Source of the DNA: Meiothermus sp. | GTDB taxonomy: Bacteria; Deinococcota; Deinococci; Deinococcales; Thermaceae | DNA length: 34,599 nucleotides | Reading direction: 5' to 3' | Assembly: GCF_025056915.1 (NCBI RefSeq) | Contig: NZ_JANWVH010000025.1 | Span: forward strand, 1 to 34,599 | In this document: piece by piece, positions 8,022 to 15,282 of the stretch | Layout of the letters: every line of letters begins with the position of its first letter | Position numbering within the stretch: the first letter of the stretch is position 1 | Translations under genes and position numbers: made by a program | Notes under the pieces: generated by a model | The model's input: the letters and a program-made list of their open reading frames with translations, nothing else | Database searches by the model: none | What the model was told of the DNA's origin: nothing

Positions 8022-10421
8022 ATGGCAGTTCAGACCACAAACCTCGAGCCCAAAGGGATTCAGGGGCTTGGCAAGGCCATCAAGCGTAAGGAAGACTCGC
8101 GCTTCATCGTGGGCAAGGGCAACTACCTCGACGACATCAAGCTGCCCGGCATGTTGTACATGGCCCTCGTGCACAGCCCCTACGCCCATGCCAAAATTCT
8201 GAACATTGACGCCTCCGAAGCCCTCAAGATTCCGGGTGTGAAAGCGGTGATTACCGCCAAAGACCTGGCCGCCGCGGGGCTTTCCTGGATTCCGACCCTG
8301 GCCGGCGACAAGCAGATGGTGCTGGCCGATGGCAAGGTGCTCTACCAGTATCAGGAAGTGGCCGCCGTCTACGCCGAGACCCGCCAGGCCGCCGCCGATG
8401 GGGCCGCCGCCGTACAGGTGGAGTACGAGCCCCTGCCGGTGGTGGTTGACCCCTACAAGGCCACTGCCCCTGACGCCCCGGTCTTGCGCGAGGACCTCAA
8501 AGGCCAGATGACCGGCGCCCACGGCCCGCGCCGCCACGACAACCACATCTGGACCTGGGACGTGGGCTCCAAAGACGAGACCGAGAAAGCCCTGGCCGCC
8601 TCGGAGGTGCGCATCAAGCAGCACATGGTCTATCCCAGGAGCCACCCCGCCCCCCTGGAGCCCTGCGGCTGCATCGGCGATATGAACCCGGCCACGGGCC
8701 GCCTCACGGTCTACATGACCACCCAGGCCCCCCACGCCATTCGCACGGTGCTCTCGCTGGTGACCAAGATTCCCGAAAACAACATCCGGGTCATCTCGCC
8801 CGACATTGGCGGCGGGTTTGGCAACAAGGTGCCGGTTTACCCCGGCTACGTGTGCGCCATCGTGGGCAGCATTGTGCTGGGCGCGCCGGTCAAGTGGGTC
8901 GAGACCCGCACCGAGAACCTCACCACCACCGGCTTTGCCCGCGATTTCCACATGGACATCGAGATCGGGGCCACCAAGGACGGCAAGGTGACGGCCATGA
9001 AGGTTTACACCCTGGCCGACCACGGGGCCTTCGACGCCGCCGCCGACCCCAGCAAGTACCCCGCCGGGCTGTTTTCCATATGCACCGGCTCCTACGACTT
9101 CCAGAAAGCCTACGCCCAGGTCGAGGCGGTTTATACCAACAAGGCTCCCGGCGGGGTGGCCTACCGGTGCTCGTTCCGGGTGACCGAGGCCAGCTACCTG
9201 ATCGAGCGCAGCATGGATGTGCTGGCCCACGAGCTCAAGATGGACCCCGCCGAGCTGCGCCTGAAAAACTTCATCCAGCCGCAGCAGTTCCCCTACCCCT
9301 CGGCCCTGGGCTGGACCTACGACTCCGGCGACTACGAAAAAACCCTTAAGGTCGCCCTCGAGCGCATTGGCTACGCCGAGCTGCGCAAGGAGCAGGCCGA
9401 AAAGCGGGCTAGAGGCGAGCTGATGGGCATTGGCATCTCCACCTTCACCGAGATTGTGGGGGCCGGCCCCTCCAAGGACTTCGACATCCTGGGCATCAAG
9501 ATGTTCGATGGGGCCGAGATTCGCGTGCACCCCTCGGGCTCGGCCATCGTGCGGGCCGGAACCCGCCACCAGGGCCAGGGCCACGAGACCACCTGGGCGC
9601 AAATTGTCTCCGAGGAACTCGGCTTAGATGTGGACAAGATCATCGTGGAGGAGGGCGACACCGACACCGCCCCTTACGGCCTCGGCACCTATGCCAGCCG
9701 CTCCACCCCCACCGCTGGGGGCGCTATGGCCCTGGGGGCGCGGCGCATCCGCGAGAAAGCCAAAAAGATTGCCGCGCACCTGCTGGAAGTGGGCGAAAAC
9801 GATGTGGAGTGGGTGGACAAGAAGTTTGTGGTCAAGGGCGTGCCGGGCAAGAGCGTGACCATGAACGAGGTGGCCTTCGCGGCCTACACCAACCTGCCTC
9901 CGGGGATGGAGCCGGGCCTCGAGACCACCTACTACTACGACCCCCCCAACCTGACCTTCCCCCATGGGGCCTACATCTGCGTGGTGGACATTGACAAGGG
10001 CACCGGCGAGGTGAAGGTGCGCCGCTTTGTGGCCATTGACGACTGCGGCACCATCATCAACCCCATGATTGTGGAGGGGCAGGTACACGGCGGCCTGACC
10101 GAGGGCTTCGCCATGGCCTTCATGCAGGAGATCGCCTTCGATGAGCAGGGCAACCACCTCTCGTCGAACTTTACCGACTACCTGCTGCCCACCGCCCTCG
10201 AGACCCCCAAATGGGAGACCGGCCACACCGTGACCCCCAGCCCCCACCACCCCATCGGGGCCAAGGGGGTGGGTGAGTCGCCCACGGTGGGCAGCCCGGC
10301 GGCTTTTGTGAATGCGGTGGTGGACGCCCTGGCCCACCTGGGCGTGCGCCACATTGACATGCCCATCACCCGTGAGAAGGTCTGGCGCATCCTGCGGCAG
10401 GCCGGGGTGGATTCGTTCTGA
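8022..10421 (+). CDS. coxL: Form I CO dehydrogenase large (molybdenum) subunit CoxL
   Basis: Catalytic subunit oxidising CO with water to CO2 at a Mo-Cu centre bound to molybdopterin cytosine dinucleotide. The active-site loop reads AYRCSFR (380-386), the signature that separates true form I CoxL from form II relatives (AYRGAGR). C383 is the expected copper ligand. The cofactor loop GGGFGNKVP lies near 264-272, and the base E752 lies in GAKGVGESP. At 799 residues it agrees with the Oligotropha enzyme (about 809). AAGGAG lies 6 nt before the ATG. Codon use is like the neighbours, so nothing suggests recent transfer. This gene is the best evidence that the organism can oxidise CO. Confidence 0.96.
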   Translation: MAVQTTNLEPKGIQGLGKAIKRKEDSRFIVGKGNYLDDIKLPGMLYMALVHSPYAHAKILNIDASEALKIPGVKAVITAKDLAAAGLSWIPTLAGDKQMVLADGKVLYQYQEVAAVYAETRQAAADGAAAVQVEYEPLPVVVDPYKATAPDAPVLREDLKGQMTGAHGPRRHDNHIWTWDVGSKDETEKALAASEVRIKQHMVYPRSHPAPLEPCGCIGDMNPATGRLTVYMTTQAPHAIRTVLSLVTKIPENNIRVISPDIGGGFGNKVPVYPGYVCAIVGSIVLGAPVKWVETRTENLTTTGFARDFHMDIEIGATKDGKVTAMKVYTLADHGAFDAAADPSKYPAGLFSICTGSYDFQKAYAQVEAVYTNKAPGGVAYRCSFRVTEASYLIERSMDVLAHELKMDPAELRLKNFIQPQQFPYPSALGWTYDSGDYEKTLKVALERIGYAELRKEQAEKRARGELMGIGISTFTEIVGAGPSKDFDILGIKMFDGAEIRVHPSGSAIVRAGTRHQGQGHETTWAQIVSEELGLDVDKIIVEEGDTDTAPYGLGTYASRSTPTAGGAMALGARRIREKAKKIAAHLLEVGENDVEWVDKKFVVKGVPGKSVTMNEVAFAAYTNLPPGMEPGLETTYYYDPPNLTFPHGAYICVVDIDKGTGEVKVRRFVAIDDCGTIINPMIVEGQVHGGLTEGFAMAFMQEIAFDEQGNHLSSNFTDYLLPTALETPKWETGHTVTPSPHHPIGAKGVGESPTVGSPAAFVNAVVDALAHLGVRHIDMPITREKVWRILRQAGVDSF

Positions 10422-10434
10422 GAAGCCTACCCTC

Positions 10435-10473
10435 CATAGCCGATAGCAAAAGGGTTTTTGGCTATCGGCTATG
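10435..10473. repeat. Perfect 13-bp hairpin between coxL and coxG
   Basis: CATAGCCGATAGC (10435-10447) and GCTATCGGCTATG (10461-10473) are exact reverse complements around a 13-nt loop whose AAAA and TTTT can extend the stem with one bulge. No T-tract follows, so full termination is unlikely. It may attenuate or stabilise the coxL transcript. The arm is two copies of a GGCTAT(C/G) heptamer, close to the tandem heptamers at 24551-24641. Confidence 0.7.
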
Positions 10474-10494
10474 ATCCATCCAAGAGGTTAGCCC

Positions 10495-10944
10495 ATGAAA
10501 CTTGAATACAGCGGCCAGGAAACGGTACAAGCCAGCACGGAAAAGGTTTGGAGCTTTATAAAGGACCCCCAGAAGGTGGCCTCCTGCTTGCCCGACCTGA
10601 AGTCGGTCGAGTTCAAGGATGAAAAGAACATGGTTGCCACTGTGGGGGTAGCGGTGGGGCCGGTGCGGGGCTCGTTCAAGTTCAACATTGAACTCGACCC
10701 CCGCCCCGAGGAAAACAAGATGATGGTTCGCATCCGGGGCGGTGGCCTGGGCAGCGCGGTGGACCTCACCGCCAGCGCCGACATTACCGGCAAAGAAGAC
10801 CAGACCACCCTCCTGGACTGGCAGGGACAGGCCACCGTGAGCGGCCCTGCGGCAACGGTAGGGGGGCGGGTGCTCGATGCCCAGGCGAAACGCCTCATCG
10901 AGACGGTATTCGCCAATATGGGTAAGAAAATGAGCGAAGTCTAG
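10495..10944 (+). CDS. coxG: CoxG-family CO dehydrogenase accessory protein (SRPBCC fold)
   Basis: A 149-residue protein of the CoxG family, with a hydrophobic-cavity SRPBCC fold. It begins MKLEYSGQETVQAS, has VWSFIKDPQKVASCLPDLKSVE at ~17-38 typical of CoxG, and ends with a helix KRLIETVFANMGKKM. CoxG proteins are linked to docking CO dehydrogenase at the membrane and to quinone access. This one is the short form, without the C-terminal tail seen in longer homologues. AGAGG lies upstream of the ATG. The hairpin at 10435-10473 separates it from coxL, and a 153-nt gap with another hairpin follows it. Confidence 0.9.
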   Translation: MKLEYSGQETVQASTEKVWSFIKDPQKVASCLPDLKSVEFKDEKNMVATVGVAVGPVRGSFKFNIELDPRPEENKMMVRIRGGGLGSAVDLTASADITGKEDQTTLLDWQGQATVSGPAATVGGRVLDAQAKRLIETVFANMGKKMSEV

Positions 10945-11021
10945 GCGGCGGGCGCAGCGCTTCCAGGTCGGAATGGGCGAGGGCCTCCCCCCACACAAAG
11001 CCCGACTCCGTCCTGGAGGCA

Positions 11022-11068
11022 GGGCAATTCCAGGCTGTGCTCGTTTGTGACCAGCCGATGAATTGCCC
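11022..11068 (+). promoter_or_regulatory. Nested hairpin in the coxG to coxI-like gap
   Basis: GGGCAATTC (11022-11030) pairs perfectly with GAATTGCCC (11060-11068). Inside it GGCT (11033-11036) pairs with AGCC (11053-11056). There is no T-tract. The structure ends 29 nt before the next start and could set the level of downstream maturation proteins relative to the enzyme subunits. Confidence 0.45.
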
Positions 11069-11097
11069 GTTCGGACTTGGCGTACTTTGGAAAAGAC

Positions 11098-12216
11098 ATG
11101 GACATCTACAGCAAAATCGCGGAGCTACAGCGCAACGGCGAAGCGGTGGCGCTGGCCACGGTGGTCTCGCGGCAGGCGCCGGTCTCATCGCACCTGGGCG
11201 ATAAAGCCCTGGTCTTCGAGGACGGGCGGTTTGAGGGATATGTGGGTGGGTCTTGCTCCCGCGAGATTGTGCGGAAGCAGGCCCTCGAGGCCCTCAGGCT
11301 GGGCAGGCCGCGCCTGGTCAGAATCACCCCGGAGGCTGCGGCCAGGGTGGTGCTGGAGCACGCCGACGAGGTGATGATTCCCATGACCTGTGCCAGCGAA
11401 GGCGCGGTGGATGTGTACATCGAGCCCCTGGTCGGCAAGGCCAGCCTGCTGGTGGTTGGAGGCTCTCAAATTGCCCTCTGCACGGCGCAGATTGCCGCCC
11501 GAATGAACTACCGGGTCACGCTCGCCTGCGATATGCCGGAGCTGGCTGGGGTGAGCCTCGAGTCCGATATCCAGGTGCTGAACTGGCGCGAGCTGCCCGA
11601 CTGGCTGGCCCACCAGAACCCAGCCAAAACCAGCATCGTGGTGGCCTCGCAAGGCCACTACGACGAGGACGCGCTGGCCCTGATTGCGGCCTCGATGCCC
11701 AACCCCGCCTACCTGGGCCTGGTGGCCAGTCGCAAACGCGGGGCAACCGTGCTGGACAACCTGGAGCTTTTAGGTGTGCCAAAGACCGCCTTCCCACAGC
11801 TCAAATACCCCGCCGGCCTGGACCTGGGCGGGCGCGGGCGCGACGAGGTGGCCATCTCCATCCTGGCGGAGATCATTCTGCAAAAGAGCGGAAAGCAGGG
11901 GTACGATGGCAGGCTGGCCATGCCGGAAAAAACACCCGTGGTTGCCCCTAATCACTCCCGCTCTGCTCCCCACCCAGGCGTCCCGGAGGAAATACGCCAG
12001 GTGGCCTCGATTGCGGCTGAAATCGGGGCCTCTGCTGCCGCCGCCCCCGCCAACCTACCCCCCGGAACGGCCATTGACCCGACCAGCGGTGAGGTGCTCG
12101 AGATCGCCAAGGCGGTGAGCGCAGAATACCAGGGTCAGACCTATTACTTTAGCTGCCCCAACTGCCGGGCCAAGTTCCTCAAAAACCCCGAAAAATACCT
12201 GAAGGGCCGGGCATGA
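11098..12216 (+). CDS. XdhC/CoxI-family maturation protein with fused YHS domain
   Basis: XdhC-family proteins bind the molybdenum cofactor and help insert its terminal sulfur before loading the enzyme. The N-terminal XdhC_CoxI domain (about 1-95) shows GEAVALATVVSRQAP and YVGGSCSREIVRKQ. A Rossmann-type XdhC_C domain (~115-265) starts with LLVVGGSQIALCTAQIAA and includes YLGLVASRKRG. A Pro/Ala-rich linker (~290-325) leads to a YHS-like metal-binding domain at the end, where QTYYFSCPNCRAKF keeps a CxxC but the usual first Cys (DPVCGM) is replaced by DPTSGE. Total 372 residues from ATG 11098; a TTG at 11077 is less likely. The last 4 nt overlap coxD (ATGA), so the two are translationally coupled. 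Confidence 0.88.
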   Translation: MDIYSKIAELQRNGEAVALATVVSRQAPVSSHLGDKALVFEDGRFEGYVGGSCSREIVRKQALEALRLGRPRLVRITPEAAARVVLEHADEVMIPMTCASEGAVDVYIEPLVGKASLLVVGGSQIALCTAQIAARMNYRVTLACDMPELAGVSLESDIQVLNWRELPDWLAHQNPAKTSIVVASQGHYDEDALALIAASMPNPAYLGLVASRKRGATVLDNLELLGVPKTAFPQLKYPAGLDLGGRGRDEVAISILAEIILQKSGKQGYDGRLAMPEKTPVVAPNHSRSAPHPGVPEEIRQVASIAAEIGASAAAAPANLPPGTAIDPTSGEVLEIAKAVSAEYQGQTYYFSCPNCRAKFLKNPEKYLKGRA

Positions 12217-13109
12217 GCCAGACCGAGATCAACCCACTGCTCACCACCGTCGAGGGCATCCAGGCCGTTCTGCGCGAACGAAACTACATCGCCGACCTGC
12301 CCATGGCCACCGCCCTGCGCCTGGTGATGGCCCTGCGCAAGCCACTGCTGGTTGAGGGCCCGGCTGGGGTGGGCAAAACCCAGGTGGCCAAAACCTTGGC
12401 CGAGGTGCTGGACACCCGGCTGATCCGCTTGCAGTGCTACGAGGGGCTCGATACAGCCCAAGCCCTTTACGAGTGGAACTACCCCAAGCAGATGCTGCAC
12501 ATCCGCCTGACCGAGAACACCGGACAGAGCGTGGCCGCGCGCGAAGCTGAAATTTTCAGCGAGGCCTACCTGCTGCGGCGTCCGTTGCTGGAGGCCATCT
12601 CGCAGGAGAAGCCCCCGGTCTTGTTGATTGACGAAATTGACCGCACCGACGAGGAGTTTGAGGCTTTTCTGCTGGAGATGCTGGCCGAGTTCCAGGTCAC
12701 CATCCCCGAGCTGGGCACCCTGAAGGCCACCCACCGCCCATACGTCATTCTGACCTCCAACCGCAGCCGGGAGCTTTCGGACGCCCTGAGGCGGCGCTGC
12801 TTGTACCTGTGGCAGAACTACCCCAGCTTCGAAAAAGAGGTCGAAATCATCCGCACCAAGCTGCCCGGTATCAACGAGCGGCTGGCCCAGAAGATTGCCA
12901 CCGTGGTCGCCCATTTGCGCGAGCTTCCCCTGAACAAAGCGCCGGGAGTGGCGGAAAGCCTGGACTGGGCCGAAGCCCTGGTCTCCCTGCACCAGGAGTC
13001 ACTGGATATGCGCGTTCTGGAGCAGACCTGGGGGGTAATCCTGAAGGATAAAGACGACCTGACCCTAATCGAAGCCCACAAAGGGCGCTTGGCCGAACTG
13101 GTGGCGTAG
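12213..13109 (+). CDS. coxD: CoxD-like MoxR-family AAA+ ATPase
   Basis: AAA+ chaperone needed in studied CO oxidisers to build the CuSMoO2 centre of CO dehydrogenase. Walker A is GPAGVGKT (49-56) and Walker B is LLIDEID with D140, E141. Sensor residues lie in VILTSNRSRELSDALRRRCLY, which includes the arginine finger region typical of MoxR proteins. At 298 residues it is the normal CoxD length. It overlaps the preceding gene by 4 nt and is followed by the VWA gene coxE, its usual partner. MoxR ATPases act with VWA proteins to remodel or metallate targets. Confidence 0.93.
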   Translation: MSQTEINPLLTTVEGIQAVLRERNYIADLPMATALRLVMALRKPLLVEGPAGVGKTQVAKTLAEVLDTRLIRLQCYEGLDTAQALYEWNYPKQMLHIRLTENTGQSVAAREAEIFSEAYLLRRPLLEAISQEKPPVLLIDEIDRTDEEFEAFLLEMLAEFQVTIPELGTLKATHRPYVILTSNRSRELSDALRRRCLYLWQNYPSFEKEVEIIRTKLPGINERLAQKIATVVAHLRELPLNKAPGVAESLDWAEALVSLHQESLDMRVLEQTWGVILKDKDDLTLIEAHKGRLAELVA

Positions 13110-13141
13110 GGAGAGCCTCCGGGTTGGTTCCAAAGACGCCG

Positions 13142-14353
13142 ATGTCCACCTTCACCACATTTCCGCATGGTCAACTGCCCGAGAACCTGATTGCCTTTGC
13201 CGAATACCTGCGGCACACCGCCCAGCGCTTCAACCTGGGGCCCGGCGAGGTGGAGGATGCCTTGAGGGCCCTCGAGGCCATCCACCTTGAGAGCCTCCAG
13301 GAAGTGCGCCAGGCCCTCAAGCTGGTGTTTTGCAGCAACCTCGAGCAAGAGCGGGTCTTCGACGACCTGTTTTTCCAGTTTTTTCTACCAGGCCGCAAGC
13401 GCCATAAAGCCCAGGCCAACCCCCGCAAGGTCAGCCCCGGCGGCCAGGGCGAGCGCGGCGAGCAAAGCCAGCCCCCCCAAAGTCGCTCAGCCGAGGCGGT
13501 CCACGATCTGCATGGCCCCGCCGGGCATGGCGAGGCCCGATTGACCGAAGACGAAAGCGCCGACCACTGGGCCGCCCCCCTGCTCAAGGCCATGTTTAGC
13601 CGCACGGCGGGCGGCGAAAGCCCGGAAGTGGAGATCCCCCAGCAAGACCTCGAGGCCATGCTTCTGGCCGCCAGCCAGCTGGTTCATCAGGTCAGGCTGG
13701 GCCGCAGCCGTCGCTGGGACTCGGCCCCCAAAGGCACGCGTGTTCACTTTCGGCGCACCCTGCGCAAAGCCCTCCACACCGGGGGCGACCCGCTGTATCC
13801 CGCCTGGCAGCACCACCCCAAACGCCAGCCCCGCTTTGTGTTCGTGCTGGACGGAAGCCGCTCGATGCAGTCGTACTCCGACCAGCTCTTGCAGTTTGCC
13901 TTTGCCCTCCGCCTGCGCTGCAACCGGGTCGAGGTGTTCGTTTTTTCGACCGGTCTAAAGCGCATAACCCGGCAGCTCGAGAAAGCGAGAAACCTCTCCG
14001 AACGCCCCAGGCTCAACCAGCTGGGTCAGGCCTGGGGGGGTGGCACCCAAATAGGGGAGAACCTGCTCTGCTTGGAGCAAAAGTACGGGGGCCTGATTCG
14101 GGGCGATACCATCGTGATTGTGGCCAGCGATGGCCTGGACACCGGCGCACCGGAGGTGCTGGACTATGCCCTGCGGCAAATCTACCACCGCAGCGCGGCC
14201 CTGGTTTGGCTCAACCCCCTGCTGGGCCGCGAAGGCTACGACCCCTACGCCAACTGCATGAAGACCGCCCTACCCTACCTGGATAGGTTCTGCACGGCCC
14301 ACACCCCCGAAGAGTTCGCCCGGCTCACCCACCGGCTGCGCCTGCGAAAATAG
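13142..14353 (+). CDS. coxE: CoxE-like von Willebrand factor A domain protein
   Basis: Partner of CoxD in maturing the CO dehydrogenase copper-molybdenum site. The C-terminal half is a VWA domain with the metal site DGSRS (237-241), a GGGT segment supplying the Thr, and IVASDGLDTG with the third acidic residue. The N-terminal half is helical and contains a low-complexity stretch around residues 100-140 (KAQANPRKVSPGGQGERGEQ). About 403 residues from ATG 13142. The start is uncertain: a TTG at 13124 has AGGGAG about 10 nt upstream and would add 6 residues, while the ATG has no clear ribosome site. It is the last gene of the cox operon; a hairpin repeat follows within 35 nt. Confidence 0.9.
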   Translation: MSTFTTFPHGQLPENLIAFAEYLRHTAQRFNLGPGEVEDALRALEAIHLESLQEVRQALKLVFCSNLEQERVFDDLFFQFFLPGRKRHKAQANPRKVSPGGQGERGEQSQPPQSRSAEAVHDLHGPAGHGEARLTEDESADHWAAPLLKAMFSRTAGGESPEVEIPQQDLEAMLLAASQLVHQVRLGRSRRWDSAPKGTRVHFRRTLRKALHTGGDPLYPAWQHHPKRQPRFVFVLDGSRSMQSYSDQLLQFAFALRLRCNRVEVFVFSTGLKRITRQLEKARNLSERPRLNQLGQAWGGGTQIGENLLCLEQKYGGLIRGDTIVIVASDGLDTGAPEVLDYALRQIYHRSAALVWLNPLLGREGYDPYANCMKTALPYLDRFCTAHTPEEFARLTHRLRLRK

Positions 14354-14387
14354 GGCGCTCTTCACATATTGAGAGCCACTCGACTAT

Positions 14388-14460
14388 AAGAAAGCTTTGT
14401 CCTGCACAGAACAGGGGCCGCCCGGATGAGCGGCCCCGTCTGGGAAGGGCGATAAACCTG
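14388..14460 (+). terminator. Dispersed hairpin repeat, copy A, at the end of the cox operon
   Basis: The perfect 8-bp stem GGGGCCGC (14414-14421) / GCGGCCCC (14430-14437) has an 8-nt loop. It is preceded by AGAAAGCTTTG and CAGAAC and followed by GGGAAG. The sequence is about 80% like copy B at 15170-15247. The place directly after coxE and against the stop of a convergent gene suggests bidirectional termination, although no T-tract follows the stem. Confidence 0.6.
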
Positions 14461-14910
14461 CTAGCGGGCGCTCGCCACCCGGCGAAAATCGCGGTCGAGC
14501 CGGGCGAAGGCCGGGCCCTCGACCAGGCCCACGTCAATGGCCTCCGAGGCCAGGGTCTCGAGGCGAACCGAGCCAAAGCCGTCAGCCCGAACCGCAAAGC
14601 TCCAGCGCATCTCGATGCTCGCCACCGGCTGCCCCTGGGCGTTGAGCCGCTGCGAGACGTAGATGGCCGTGGAGCCCGTGCCCAGACGCTGCACCCAGCG
14701 CCCGTAGCCGGGCAGCGGGCGGGCCTCGAGCGCATAATAGGTGGCAACCGATTGAGACAGGCGCACCACCACCGGGTTGCCCTGGGCGCCACCCCAGGGG
14801 AACCCGCCGCCCACATCGTAAACCACCTCACCTGGGTCGGCCCGCACCGAAGGGGCACAGGCTGCTAAAAGAGCCATTCCGGCCAGGGCCAGGGCAATCC
14901 AGTTACGCAT
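14461..14910 (-). CDS. Predicted lipoprotein, function unknown
   Basis: A 149-residue exported protein. Residues 1-17 form a lipoprotein signal peptide ending in LLAAC, with C18 as the lipidated residue. The mature part has no domain I recognise. It looks beta-rich, with alternating patterns such as PVVVRLSQSVATYYALEARPL and TGSTAIYVSQRL, and ends in an Arg-rich helix. GGAGGAG precedes the ATG by 5 nt, and a plausible promoter lies at 14926-14955. The gene stands alone on the minus strand and is flanked by two copies of the same hairpin repeat in the same orientation, which may mark an insertion or local duplication. Confidence 0.75.
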   Translation of the reverse strand: MRNWIALALAGMALLAACAPSVRADPGEVVYDVGGGFPWGGAQGNPVVVRLSQSVATYYALEARPLPGYGRWVQRLGTGSTAIYVSQRLNAQGQPVASIEMRWSFAVRADGFGSVRLETLASEAIDVGLVEGPAFARLDRDFRRVASAR

Positions 14911-14925
14911 AACTCCTCCGGCTTC

Positions 14926-14955
14926 ATGTTAAGGGTCAGGGTAGGGTTTAACCAA
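14926..14955 (-). promoter_or_regulatory. Candidate promoter for the lipoprotein gene
   Basis: On the minus strand TTGGTT (14955-14950) and TAACAT (14931-14926) are 18 nt apart and end about 15 nt before the start codon. The match to consensus is only partial. From 14956 to ~15169 I see no gene and no other clear element. Confidence 0.35.
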
Positions 14956-15169
14956 ACTTCGGGCGTTCGAGCTACGCAAGGTGGGGGTGGCCGGTCTTCT
15001 GCTCTCGACCGCCGAAGCCCTGCGCCCTGCCCCGCCGCTCCTATCGCTTGCAAAGGGTTCAAGCGAACGTTCAATCAAATCCTTTTCGGATGCTCCTGAG
15101 CCCACAATCCGCCTTGCGTAAGTACCTGCCCCCGTTCACGGCTAAAGCGCCACTCGCCCATTACGTTTG

Positions 15170-15247
15170 AGAAAGCTCTGCCCTGGACAGAACCGTGACC
15201 GCCCGGATGGGCGGCCCCGAATGGGAAGAGTGCGAAACCTTGCAGGG
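15170..15247 (+). repeat. Dispersed hairpin repeat, copy B
   Basis: It starts AGAAAGCTCTG and then has ACAGAACCGTG. The stem CCGCCC (15199-15204) / GGGCGG (15209-15214) has loop GGAT, and GGGAAGAGTGCGAAACC follows. It is alignable to copy A (14388-14460) along its whole length, with the same orientation. It lies just past the 3' end of the minus-strand aldehyde dehydrogenase gene and could serve as its terminator in reverse. Confidence 0.65.
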
Positions 15248-15282
15248 TGGTTGGGGGCAGGCCCAAAGCCTTCTCGCGCGGG

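Noticed and set aside
8022-10421. Form II CoxL or other xanthine-oxidase-family enzyme instead of CO dehydrogenase
   Set aside because: The active-site loop is AYRCSFR, not AYRGAGR, and coxD/coxE/coxG are present.
14388-15247. Insertion sequence bounded by copies A and B
   Set aside because: The copies are direct, not inverted, the gene between them is a lipoprotein and not a transposase, and copy C occurs alone elsewhere.
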